A DNA stretch of 64,000 bases from Eublepharis macularius (lineage: Eukaryota; Chordata; Lepidosauria; Squamata; Eublepharidae), in contig NC_072806.1 of assembly GCF_028583425.1 (NCBI RefSeq), positions 31,604,001 through 31,668,000 of the forward strand, in the 5' to 3' direction. The number at the start of each line of letters is the position of its first letter. Within the stretch, counting starts at the first letter, position 1. Below are positions 42,601 to 50,804 of this stretch, one piece after another. The notes below the pieces were generated by a model that was given only the letters and a program-made list of their open reading frames with translations, was not told where the DNA came from and made no database searches. The position numbers were made by a program, and so were the translations under genes.

Positions 42601-45600
42601 TGCTGTTAACGTGCTTGACGTGGGACCGCTCTTTAAAATGACTCAGAAACTGCAGTAATGCAGAATGCAGTGAGTGGGCCGTGGGCAAGAGCCTGGCACT
42701 CAGCTTACATTATGCCAACCCTGAGGCCTTGGCACAGGCTGCCCATTTGCTTCTGGGCTCAATTCAAGGTGCTGATTTGGGCTTACTACATACGTACTAA
42801 CTGTACCGAACTACATATGTGACGGAGTGCCTTTCTCCAGACACGAGCCTGTACAGCAGCTCCATTTCTCAGACCCATTTTCGCACTCCATCCTGTCCTG
42901 CAGACGGCCATAGCTTGGGCGTGTTCTTCTTCAGTGGCAGCCCGTTCTGTGGAATGGCTTCCCCCCAAATGCAAAGAAGAGCCCCCCTCCCAAGTTCAGA
43001 AAGCTGAACTATTAGACAGGGATTGTGTGCGGGGGGGCAGGGGGAAGGACTGTTTGATAAACATGCAATCAGACAGCCCCGTATTTCAAAAAACACATTT
43101 GGATATAGCTGATATGAAAAATATACAGAGGCGGCCCCTCTAGATCGCAAAATGGTTCCACCCCGTTACTTCCTGTGGTTGTGAAGAAGAGAACGGGAAG
43201 AATTCTCAGTTACAATTCCCAGGGTCCTTGGGGGGGACAGGGCACATGCCAGGAGGTGCTCAGACGATGAGAAGGCAGGCTCAGGCCCAGTGGCATGAGG
43301 AGCACCTGCCTCAAGCTTGCGGTAGCAAGGCAGATGCGCTCTGCACATGGCCAGAGGCGCTTTCTTAGTTCATATGCTCCCAAGCCAAGCTGAGGCCCTG
43401 AGAACTTGGCGCACACAAAGGCCCAACATACCTAACAGGTATCCACACAGCACCGACCATACGGAGGCCAAGCCAAAGGCAGCTCTCTTACCTGGCTGTT
43501 CTTGCACCCGGAGGCCAGTTTCCTGCCATCCGGTGACCAGGCCACGCTGAGAACCCAGTGACGGTGACCTAGAAGCACATCAGACAGGGAGGCTCGAAAG
43601 GGCCCCATTTGCACACCAGCAGGGTGGCTGCCAACCCAAACCCCCAGAATGCATTTCTTCGTAAACTTCCTTTCTACTCACCCTTGGCCGTGAAGTGTGG
43701 GGTCTCTGTGCTGAGATCCCAGAAGCGCACGGTTGTGTCGCCAGAGCCACTGGCCAGGTACCTGAGGAGGAAGAGCAGCCACTGGGTCCCACTGCAAAAC
43801 CCAGAACACTCTGCATTGATTTTCACTGATTTTTTTGTTCAGGAATTGGGGAGGAGAGAAGAAAAGGAGGGGGAAAGAGGCGTTTCCAGTTTTTTCTGCA
43901 CCTGCAACCCTGAGGGCGAGAATTTTTTTTAATAAAAATAAAAGTCCCATGTTTCCAGTTTTCAGGCCCTCTCCCTTTTCTGTCTGAAAACAAGAAGCAC
44001 AAAGCTCACCTGTGCTCAAGACATTATGGAAGGTAGGTTTGCATTATGAAAGTACATGTTGTTTATTTGAAGATATATATCTTAAACATACTCAAATACT
44101 ATTCCAACGTTCTCAAGTGTTGTAAGAGTTATGTACTCTGTACTTCGATAACCCTTGTAACACATAGCTCTGTTTTTTTTCCCTCTTCTTAATTTTTGCC
44201 TCCCTTCCTTTTTCCTTTCTGTGTCCCCTTTTCTATTTTAAAAATAAAAATAAATTAAAAAAACACATTGTGGTGACAGGCAGCCACACCAGGATGATAG
44301 ACAGGTGGTTGTGGAGATGTGGCGCTTCGGCCAGTAAGTTCTGACTGACCAGAAAACCTCAAAGCAAACTGTTAAGCAAACGCATTGCTGAGAAAAGCAA
44401 AACTTTTTTAGCAAATATAAAATCACTTTTGTAAGTGTTCTTTTTAACTATGTTAATGATTTTGTGTGCATCAACAATGAATCTTTTGCACATGCTCATG
44501 AAGGTAATTCTCTCTCAGTCGCGTGTCTTCTGGAGGTGGTGTTTGGGATGCTCAATTCTCTTCGATCCCCTCATTTCTTCCTTTGTTGCAAAAATTCTTC
44601 ACAATCGCATTAAATCACTTATTACTTACACTTTAATAAAGCATTTTTAAAAACCCACATCTAAGGTAGTTTCCTCCTTTCCAGCTTGGCGCACTCCACC
44701 AGGGCCGGATCGAGGGGGGGCAGGGGGTAGTCTGCCCCCGGCGCTGCCAGGGAGGGGGTGCTGGGAGCGCGCGGGCAGCAGCGCAGGCAGCCTTGCAGCC
44801 CCCCGCACTGCCTTTCGCCTGCCCCGCGGGACAGGGGGCGGCCGGCTTGCTGCGCACCCCGTCCTGCAGGGCAGGCAAAGGGCAGCGTGGCTGCCCGCAC
44901 CATTCGCCTGCCCTGCAGGAGAGGGGGCAGCCGGCTGCCCCCGTCCTGCGGGACAGGCGCATGGCGTGGGCAGCCTCACAGCCCCCCATGCTGCCTTTTG
45001 CCTGCCCTGCAGGACAGGGGGTGAGCGGCAAGCTGGCTGCCTCCTGTCCTGCGGGGAGGCGAATGGCGCGGGCAGCTTCCCATCCCCGCATGCTGCTTCC
45101 GCCGCCCTGCGTGATGACGTCACCAAAATGACGTCATCACGCTGCGCGCCGGCAACCCTAGATCCGGCCCTGCACTCCACCAATCTGTACCCATTACATT
45201 CCTGCCCCTACACACACTTACTTCCCAGTGGGGCTGAAGGCGACTGAGATGACAGCCTCGCTGTGGCCCTCCAGGGAGCTGGTGCAGCGTGTGACCGCCC
45301 GGACCTTGAACACAGCCTGCGGCTGGTAGACAATCTCCACCACCTTCTCTGTCCCCACTGTCTGTCCGGCCAGCGTCTTCTCCAGGGAAGCAACGATTTC
45401 GGAGTCTTGCACATAGAAGGCCAGGGGGACTGGTTCCTCCTTTTGGGTGATGAGAGAATGGGGAAAAAGTTCTGGCGTTTTAGGGTGAGAATTATTAGGC
45501 ATCGAACTTCAGGTGTTGTGGGCCAAAAAAAGCAGGGCTTGTAAAAAAATGCTCCAAGCAAAAAAACAGCGAAAGGCAGATGATGTGGAACTGCGTGCCT

Positions 45601-47280
45601 TCAGTTATCCCAAGATAACAATCCCGAAACATACAGGGTCAAAGGGACTCAAATTGCTATCACTTTTTAAAACGCTAACAAGTCAGTGGGATAGATCTGA
45701 CAGCCATCACAGTCATATGAATATTATGTGTACATAGACACACAAGATACAGTGATACAGGGAGCCAGTTTGGTGTAGTGGTTAAGAGTGCGAGACTCTA
45801 ATCTGGAGAGCCGGGTTTGATTCCCCACTTCTTGAAGCCAGCTGGGTGACCTTGGGCCAGTCACAGCTCTCTGGAGCTCTCTCCACCCCACCCACCTCAC
45901 AGGGTGTTTTGTTGTGGGGATAATAACAACATACTTTGTAAACCGCTCTGAGTGGGCATTAAGTTGTCCTGAAGGGCAGTATATAAATCGAATGTTGTTG
46001 TTATTATTATTATTATACATGAATGGTATCTGGGATCTGTTAGAAAACTAAAAGAGGGTTAAAGAGACTCCATTCTTGCTGGTTTTAACTGAAGCAATAC
46101 AGCTCTCAAACTACAGCCTGGTCCTAACTATAGATAAAACTGGATAGGATCATAACCATATAGTGAGGATGGCACTGGTTAGGAGGTGTTTTATGTTCTT
46201 AGTATTTCTTTGAGGTCAATATAGACACAGTATATGTAGCAACGCTAAAAGCCAGCACAGGTTATGGTTAAAACCAACCCACCTTTAGTTTACTTTCCTT
46301 GATATAAAGCATCTGCATTGGAGACTTACATACATAAGAACTGACATACTGGATCACATTATCTAGTCTAGCATCCTGTTACCAGAATTGAAAACACGAG
46401 CTGTTTCCCCACATCTTAAAAATAGTACCCCACTAACAGAACACTAGAAGCTTTGCTGCATGATTTCTGGTGTCACAGTTTCTGAAACGGATGCAGGCAG
46501 TTATGATTCTGTCGGAAACGATGTCAGAAATCGCGCAGAAAAGCCGCCAGTGTTCTGTGAGTGGGGTGCTATTTTTAAGAAGTGCAGAAACAGCGAAGAG
46601 CCAGACATCTTGGGGGGAACCCAGAAGTAGCTCATGAAAGCAACTGCCCTGCCTTCTCCCGTGTTCCACATCATCTCATTCTCAGAGATATACTGCTACT
46701 GAAGATGGAGGATCTATTTAGCAATCACGGCTGATAGGCATCAGAGGTAATGTTAGGTGGGAACTCGTAGGAGGACTTTTTCAATTTCTGCCCCCAAACT
46801 CCAGAATTCCACATCCATCAGAGCTGAGAACAGCCCCATCCTTATAAGCTTTCCAGAACAAGTTGAATATATTTGTACTCCAGAAGACCGTTGTGCTCGT
46901 CTGAGTGAGAGGCAGCGCTAGTTGCATTATTTTTATGCCTGTTCTAATTTTTTGGATTCAGTGTTTTTAAATGGGGTGGTGGTGGTGTTAAATTTTTATT
47001 GTGTAAACTGGATGTTTTAAAGATTGCACTGTTCGCTGCTTTGGGAATCCGCAGAAAGAAGAAAACAGGTGAAACACATACACTAAAATTTAAAAAACAA
47101 AACTGACTCTGAAGTTCCTATGTGGAATCCATCCCGTCCCCTAAGTACCTTGTCCAGGAGGGCATTGCAGACCAGCTGTAGCTTTTCAGGTGTGATGTCA
47201 ATAGGCACATCGAAAGGGGATCCCAGAATCGTGCCTGCTTCATCTTGGAACTGGATCAGCAACCGTTCGTCCGTCTTCAT
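30599..47280 (-). CDS. NLE1: NLE1 (Notchless homolog 1), complete, 12 coding exons
   Basis: Nucleolar WD40 protein that binds the AAA+ ATPase Midasin (MDN1/Rea1) through its N-terminal domain during 60S ribosome assembly. Coding exons: 47280-47149, 45439-45222, 43761-43682, 43568-43492, 41616-41519, 40526-40334, 39210-39075, 37965-37919, 35824-35622, 35416-35257, 33943-33873, 30611-30599. All edges are GT/AG and the sum is 1,428 bases, which is 475 codons plus stop without a frame break (human is about 485). Residues 1 to about 85 form the NLE domain ([28 protein letters not shown]). The WD repeats follow from about residue 95 to the end, e.g. [89 protein letters not shown], ending CLRIWRR. 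The ATG at 47280 is the first in frame after the acceptor at 47305-47306, giving a shorter N-terminus than I recall for mammals. Confidence 0.97.
30957..31096 (+). mobile_element. Sauria SINE, 5' part with duplicated head, truncated
   Basis: Starts TAGTTTGGTGTAGTGGTTAA, continues through TTGAAGCCAGCTGGGTGAAC, then jumps back to a second head at GGATCAGTCACTTAAGAGAGG and ends after TCTGGAGAGCCAGG. The duplication junction is the same as in the copy at 24418-24768. The 3' half is missing. Confidence 0.85.
31492..31718. mobile_element. Foldback repeat with target duplication
   Basis: The left arm (CCAGAGGAGTTAGCCATGTT, GAGTCCAGTACCATTAAGAC, TAACCAACTTTATTGTGGCA) faces a right arm with the same words reversed (CAATAAAGTTGGTTAGTCTT). 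The inner segment with GACAAAGAGAGCTGTGGTTC is present twice in tandem. Bracketed by TTTTATCTTT at 31482-31491 and 31719-31728, a 10-base direct repeat. Lies in NLE1's last intron. Confidence 0.75.
32470..33015. repeat. GC-rich block of unknown origin inside NLE1 intron
   Basis: Sharp change in composition compared with the AT-rich flanks. Runs of overlapping open frames occur on both strands (e.g. minus 32434-32778, plus 32593-32823) with no recognisable domain. The composition suggests an inserted repeat, but I found no terminal repeats and cannot name a family. Confidence 0.3.
34225..34428. mobile_element. Foldback repeat, two long arms
   Basis: The left arm runs GTAGAAAAGAGCAAGAGTCC, AGTAGCACCGATAAGACTAA, TGTGGTAGGGTATGAGCTTT. 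The right arm is its reverse: AAAGCTCATACCCTACCACA through GGACCCTTGCTCTTTTCTAC. Arms of about 90 bases meet at a short unpaired centre near 34318. In NLE1 intron 10. Confidence 0.75.
34690..35189 (+). mobile_element. L2-like LINE, 3' end with intact C-terminal coding block
   Basis: The frame at 34706-35014 reads [20 protein letters not shown] onward with [23 protein letters not shown] and [20 protein letters not shown], the conserved C-terminus of L2-clade ORF2. A 3'UTR with ATCCACCCTGAGCCCGCTCG and AAATAAATAAATAA completes it. 5' truncated. It lies in NLE1 intron 10 on the strand opposite to the gene. Confidence 0.88.
35950..36185. repeat. Palindrome-containing interspersed repeat
   Basis: Contains the near-perfect palindrome GATGTCACTTCCGGAAGTGA flanked by matching GTGATG/CATCAC words (about 36049-36083) and ends near GACCTGGCAATCCTAGC. 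It resembles GC-rich MITE pieces in the window that carry GTGATGTCATCAC motifs. Element ends are not defined. Confidence 0.45.
36690..36770 (+). repeat. LINE/SINE 3' tail fragment
   Basis: TTATATTCCACCCTCCCCGC followed by AGGCTCAGGGCGGATAAAG is a reversed relative of the tail at 35130-35189, without a body. In NLE1 intron 8. Confidence 0.5.
36828..37035 (+). mobile_element. 5S-rRNA-derived SINE, diverged
   Basis: Same head-body-tail layout as 27254-27471 (CTTGACCTGGATAGTCCAGG, AATTTGATGGGAGACCTCC, AGCAACGGGAAACCACTT, GAGCTATGACTTGATAGC). It has lost part of the middle of the head and is more diverged, so probably older. Confidence 0.82.
37211..37310. repeat. Two-unit tandem duplication
   Basis: GCCACTGCAAAATGGATTAA with its flanks is repeated once, the units being about 56 bases apart and nearly identical. 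A local duplication in NLE1 intron 8 with no further meaning seen. Confidence 0.85.
38880..39005 (+). repeat. LINE 3' tail fragment
   Basis: ATGTTGTAATCCACTCTGAG, CCCATTTATGGGGACAGCAG and AATAAATAAATA resemble the L2-like 3'UTR at 35110-35189. 3' end only, in NLE1 intron 7. Confidence 0.55.
39581..39718 (+). mobile_element. Sauria SINE, 3' half
   Basis: Starts at CTCTCAGCCCCACCCACCTC and runs to the GGCGGTATATAAATCAAATG tail and an ATT repeat. The tRNA-like head is missing. In NLE1 intron 6. Confidence 0.88.
39793..40204. mobile_element. hAT-like non-autonomous element with 8-bp target duplication
   Basis: Left end CAAGGCTCATTTCGAGGGG and right end TTTCTATGAAATGACCCCTG are imperfect inverted repeats. 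A perfect 8-bp direct repeat, ACGCTAGC, lies at 39785-39792 and 40205-40212. The interior has repeated CATTTTGGGCCC-like words and two TATGCTAATGAG/TATGCAAAT motifs, with no coding. In NLE1 intron 6, about 130 bases from exon 6. Confidence 0.83.
41735..42206 (-). mobile_element. Sauria SINE split by a 200-bp insertion
   Basis: The SINE 3' half (41735-41929, minus strand) and its 5' half (42131-42206) are both present and meet at GAGGAGC. Between them lies about 200 bases of unrelated AT-rich sequence, flanked by GAGGAGCA at about 41923-41930 and 42132-42139. This reads as a later insertion with an 8-base duplication. The inserted piece has no clear inverted ends and its class is unknown. Confidence 0.75.
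42650..43010 (+). mobile_element. L2-like LINE, decayed 3' coding fragment
   Basis: TGGGCTCAATTCAAGGTGCTG is the same word as in the L2 copies at 23400 and 34720, followed by traces of the downstream block ending AGCCCGTTCTGTGGAATGGC. Strongly decayed, in NLE1 intron 4. Confidence 0.6.
44700..45172. mobile_element. GC-rich hAT-like element with internal repeats
   Basis: Terminal inverted repeats CAGGGCCGGATC and GATCCGGCCCTG; perfect 8-bp target duplication CACTCCAC at 44692-44699 and 45173-45180. The interior is about 70-75% G+C by eye, with imperfect repeats of GCCTGCCCTGCAGGACAGGG-type words on both orientations and a GATGACGTCACC/TGACGTCATC pair near the right end. No transposase. Its right end is 50 bases from NLE1 exon 2's donor. 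Confidence 0.9.
45759..46017 (+). mobile_element. Sauria SINE
   Basis: Full-length, well-preserved copy: GGGAGCCAGTTTGGTGTAGT head, GGTGACCTTGGGCCAGTCAC middle, CAGTATATAAATCGAATGTT tail and a GTT/ATT repeat. A small deletion in the head follows CCCCACTTCT. In NLE1 intron 1. Confidence 0.95.
46338..46400 (+). repeat. Fragment of an interspersed repeat (ACTGGATCAnA type)
   Basis: GACATACTGGATCACATTAT followed by TAGCATCCTGTTACC matches the start of the fuller copy at 50590-50800. In NLE1 intron 1. Confidence 0.4.
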
Positions 47281-47924
47281 TTTGCACGTTTTGTGGACTC
47301 TGACCTGCAAACCAGTATATATGTGCAACGATGGGGGAGTCTTGCTCCCTGGGTAGGAACAGAATGCAATTTCTGCTTCTCCTAACACCTCCCCATTTTT
47401 CCTGTAAAAAGCTGGACCCGTGAATCCTTCCACTAGTTACATCCGTCCTTCTTCTCACCTCCACCATGCCTAACGGCTCCCAGCCTCCCGCAAACCAGGT
47501 TTGTTCCCAAACCCCTCCATCTAGGTCCATTTCTCCCATCTCTGCTACTGCCATAAAAATGACAGAGAGATCATCTCTTACTCTCTTTTCTCTGAGGCAG
47601 TAAAACGAACAAGTACAGTCACTTCAGACTGCAGGTGCAGTTTCTATATCCTCTCTGTGGGGAAAAAGCATCCTGCAATTTAAAAAAAACTAGTACATCA
47701 AAGAGAAAGGTCAAGCCTTGTTGCACTAGCTTTCTGCTTGCAAGTCTATTTCTATATAAAAGATCATTCCAAAAATCTGCCTCTCTCCCTACAATCTGAT
47801 CCGGTAGAGCCATCTCAAAACATCGACAGATCGGTGGAAAGCCAAATGTTCACCACCACCCTACCCTGCCTCCTAAACTTTCTGTCGAGTCTTTACTTCC
47901 ACAATCACATTCCAAAAAACTGAA

Positions 47925-48530
47925 ATATAAACCTGGCAAGAAGATATTGGATAAAGATACACAAGGAGATGCAAGAGATATTGAAATTTCGCTTTGTGTT
48001 AGACCCTAAAAAAATGTTATTTTACCAAGTAACATAATAAAAGCATAGCAAACTTTTTAAATATATGGTGATAGCGGTGAGAGTAGTATATGCAAAAAAA
48101 TTGAAGAAAGAATCTTGTCCGGAAATGACTTATTGGATGAATGGTATAAATATGCATCAATGGCAAAATTAACTTCTTATATGCATAACAGACCAAACCA
48201 ATAATTTCAGGAAAAACGGAGTCTTTTTTTGAATATGTAGCTGCAAACTAAGGAGAACTAAACACAAGCAATATTAAAAATAGATCAGTTGTTAGTAAGC
48301 TAATATGCTGAACACAATAAGATTGAATACAAAGTTAAAAATCATTAGTAAAATATAAAAGGCTGGACGTAAAGTATCTTAAGTAGGGATGGAGACGGAG
48401 AGGGGAAATATTATGTATCTTCACTATTCTGATATATTTTTGGCTAGTATTTTATACGTAGCCTTTTTTCATACGTTTCATTCATTGTTTACTATTTAAA
48501 TAATAAAATATTTAAAAAATACAAACCTGG
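47925..48530 (+). mobile_element. L1-like LINE, 3' end
   Basis: The middle (about 48080-48245) can be read as a decayed ORF2 C-terminus, with words such as ESCPEMTYWMN and YASMAKLTSYMHN followed by LEYVAAN, typical of vertebrate L1. An AT-rich 3'UTR and TAATAAAATATTT tail follow. Upstream of the NLE1 start-codon exon. Confidence 0.65.
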
Positions 48531-48657
48531 ACTAAATTTTCACCCACCCCCAAACCTGGCTCAACTCTCTCCCCTCCCACATCTGCTTATCCCCCGCCAA
48601 TAAACAGCAGTATGTTGCACCCTCAATCCCACCCGCTCTCCCTCCAGCCCTACTTAC

Positions 48658-48840
48658 AAGTAGAAAACCTTCAGCGCATGGACTTCACCCAGGAAGGCAA
48701 GCTGGGCTCGCAAGGGCTTTGCTTCTGTCCCCACGTGGAAAGAAAAGGGCAACGTCATCTCTCTGCGCCAACAGAGGAGCTGCCTCCAGGAGGAACTCTG
48801 CTACCACCTAGTGGGGAAAACGAGGAATGGCAAGAGAGCC
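48658..48840 (-). promoter_or_regulatory. NLE1: Possible NLE1 first (5'UTR) exon and promoter area
   Basis: The NLE1 start-codon exon begins at an acceptor, so an untranslated first exon is required upstream. The minus strand here offers a strong GTAAGT donor (exon end 48658), preceded by a locally GC-richer stretch with CACGTGG and TGACG words and the sequence CCACTAGGTGGTAGC. No in-frame ATG joins the coding frame from this exon. Its 5' limit is unknown; a repeat begins at 48855. Confidence 0.4.
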
Positions 48841-48854
48841 TGGGACTTGGCTGC

Positions 48855-48946
48855 TGATAAAGAGTCCATTAGCACCTTTAAGACTAACCAAATTTATTGT
48901 AGCATAAGCTTTCGAGGACCACAGCTCTCTTCGTCAGATGCATGGG
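48855..48946 (+). repeat. Foldback-type repeat, one arm
   Basis: AGAGTCCATTAGCACCTTTA, GACTAACCAAATTTATTGTA, GCATAAGCTTTCGAGGACCA and CTCTTCGTCAGATGCATGGG: the same arm as at 1-126 in the opposite orientation, without a partner. Confidence 0.75.
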
Positions 48947-49139
48947 ACTTGCCTGGTTCTTAAAGGAGGAGGAGAGGCAGTGCTGGCCTGCCATCCTGCT
49001 TTACCTGGGTGTAAGCATCGTTGAAGCACCGAGGCCCGGTGCTCATTTCTGAGTAAATGCATAGAAGATTGCATTGGTAAGACTATCGCATAGTCTGGTG
49101 GCACCTCAAAGGCTATGGCGGCCCAGCATGAGAATATGA

Positions 49140-49345
49140 TGAAAATAAGATTGGATATAATGTTGAATACAAAATGTAAAATATAAAAGGCTGTACCTTA
49201 GGTATGTATTGGGGGCAGAGAGGGCAAATATCATGTGGTTTCTTTCTTCTGATATTTTCTTTTTTCTTGTATTTATGTGTATCCTCTTTGTTTTTTAAAC
49301 GTTTTATTCAGTGTTTATTATTTAAAAGAAAAAAGGGAGAGGCTA
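49140..49345 (+). mobile_element. L1-like LINE 3'UTR fragment
   Basis: Shares words and order with the tail of the copy at 48330-48520 (GATTGGATATAATGTTGAATAC, AATATAAAAGGCTG, CTGATATTTTCTTTTTTC, TTTTATTCAGTGTTTATTAT). 3'UTR only. Confidence 0.55.
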
Positions 49346-50118
49346 TGGCAATTTCCCCCAGCTTCTGTGAGCTAGTGCTGTATATGTTAAAGGATTTTTC
49401 TGGGGACTCCTAAAACTCTTGTTTCATTCAAGCAAAAGACAGAGGGGTGGCCGGGGGAGGTAAATTTGCTTTAGTGGCAAATTCTCTCTCTTAATTTACT
49501 GAGATTCAGCTGCAGGTCAGTGTAATCTCAAACAAGTGAGAAAGTTCCAGCAACTGTAAACATCCTTTTGTTTTCATTCCATAACTAAGCCTTGAAGAGC
49601 TACTTCTCAGAAGTGTTTCAAACGCATAACAAAAGTATGGCTCCAGCATTTGAGATGTTTGTTTTATAGTAAAACTTAACTGACCTGTCACTCAAGCTTG
49701 TCTGGTGCTGTGTGTCCTGGGAAACTTAATTCTGAAGTGGTTTGTATTAACCTTCTTGATCTTTGTTCTGTAAACAATTAGTGCTAAGATATATAAGACT
49801 GCATCTTATACAATCTTATATAGCTCTCTAGCCAGTATGCATAAAGACTGGTGTAACTGTTCTTTATGCATATTAGCTAGAGAGAGAATTACGCATCTGA
49901 GCTTTATTTGGAAATTGTAAAACTCACATTTCATTATAGATCACTGGTATCTTGATTAATTAAGTGTATTGTCTGAAAGGGAAAATAAACTAGCAAGCAG
50001 AGTACTTTGAAATAAATTCCCTTTCAGTATATTGTATGTATGTATGTATGTAATGGAACAGTCTGTTCCTCCCCTAGTATCTCTGTGATTTAGTTTGTTC
50101 CTGTTGGGTGGCGCTCTT

Positions 50119-50362
50119 AGCCATCTACACACGTCTTGGCATAGTGCTAAACTTACGGTACAAGGGCGTCTTCATGGTGCGATTTCTGATGTCATCGTGC
50201 CACGTGGCACGATGACATCAGAAATTGCACCATTGTTATAATGTTATATTGTTAATGGTTAATTAGTTATTTAAAATAAAATAAATTTAAAAAAGAAATC
50301 GCACCATGAAGACGCCCTCGTACTGCAAGTTAGCGCTATGCCAAGATGTGTGTAAACGGCCC
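50119..50362. mobile_element. Nested-palindrome MITE
   Basis: Outer arms AGCCATCTACACACGTCTTGGC and GCCAAGATGTGTGTAAACGG are inverted over about 65 bases. Inside the left half is a perfect 44-base palindrome at 50182-50225 centred on CAC/GTG. The word GGTGCGATTTCTGATG thus occurs forward, reversed, and reversed again in the right arm at about 50297. No firm target duplication found. Non-coding. Confidence 0.75.
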
Positions 50363-50589
50363 TTGTTTCAGTTTTCCAGTTTTGTATGCTTGCTGAAGTT
50401 GTTGGGAGTTGTCTTCTTGCAAATAAGCAGCTTCTTGCAAATGAGCCAGCTTGTCTCTGCTGAATGGATGTGAGGACGGGTGCCTGAGTGAGCACCCTAA
50501 CGTGGGAACCCCCAGCAAAAGGGGGACCTGTGGCAGAATGACACACCCTCCAACGTGTTATCGATGCAAATACAGACTGACTTACAACA

Positions 50590-50800
50590 TCCCGTTTCTC
50601 ATACCAAGGGTAAAAGCCCTGCTGGATCAGACAAAGAATCCATCTCGCCCAGCATCTGGTTTCCCACAGTTGGCCAACCAGGTGTACCTGAAAGTCCACA
50701 AGCAGCAACAGAGCTCCACTCCCCGCTCCACTGTTCATTCCTCAGCAACTGATATACTGCCTTTGAAGACAGAGTTTCCATTTAAGCCACCGTGGCTCAG
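50590..50800 (+). repeat. Interspersed repeat (CCCTGCTGGATCAGAC type)
   Basis: AAGCCCTGCTGGATCAGACA, CCATCTCGCCCAGCATCTGG, CCCACAGTTGGCCAACCAGG and a final TTTCCATTTAAGCCACC match a repeat I recall as common in squamates. A part-copy is at 46338-46400. Directly precedes the DIRS-like element. Confidence 0.55.
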
Positions 50801-50804
50801 ACGA

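Noticed and set aside
44633-45183. Overlapping open frames of 112-178 codons on both strands
   Set aside because: All lie in the GC-rich hAT-like element; stop codons are rare there because of composition, and the protein sequences are repetitive.
50271-50738. 155-codon minus-strand frame
   Set aside because: It spans the nested-palindrome MITE and an interspersed repeat.
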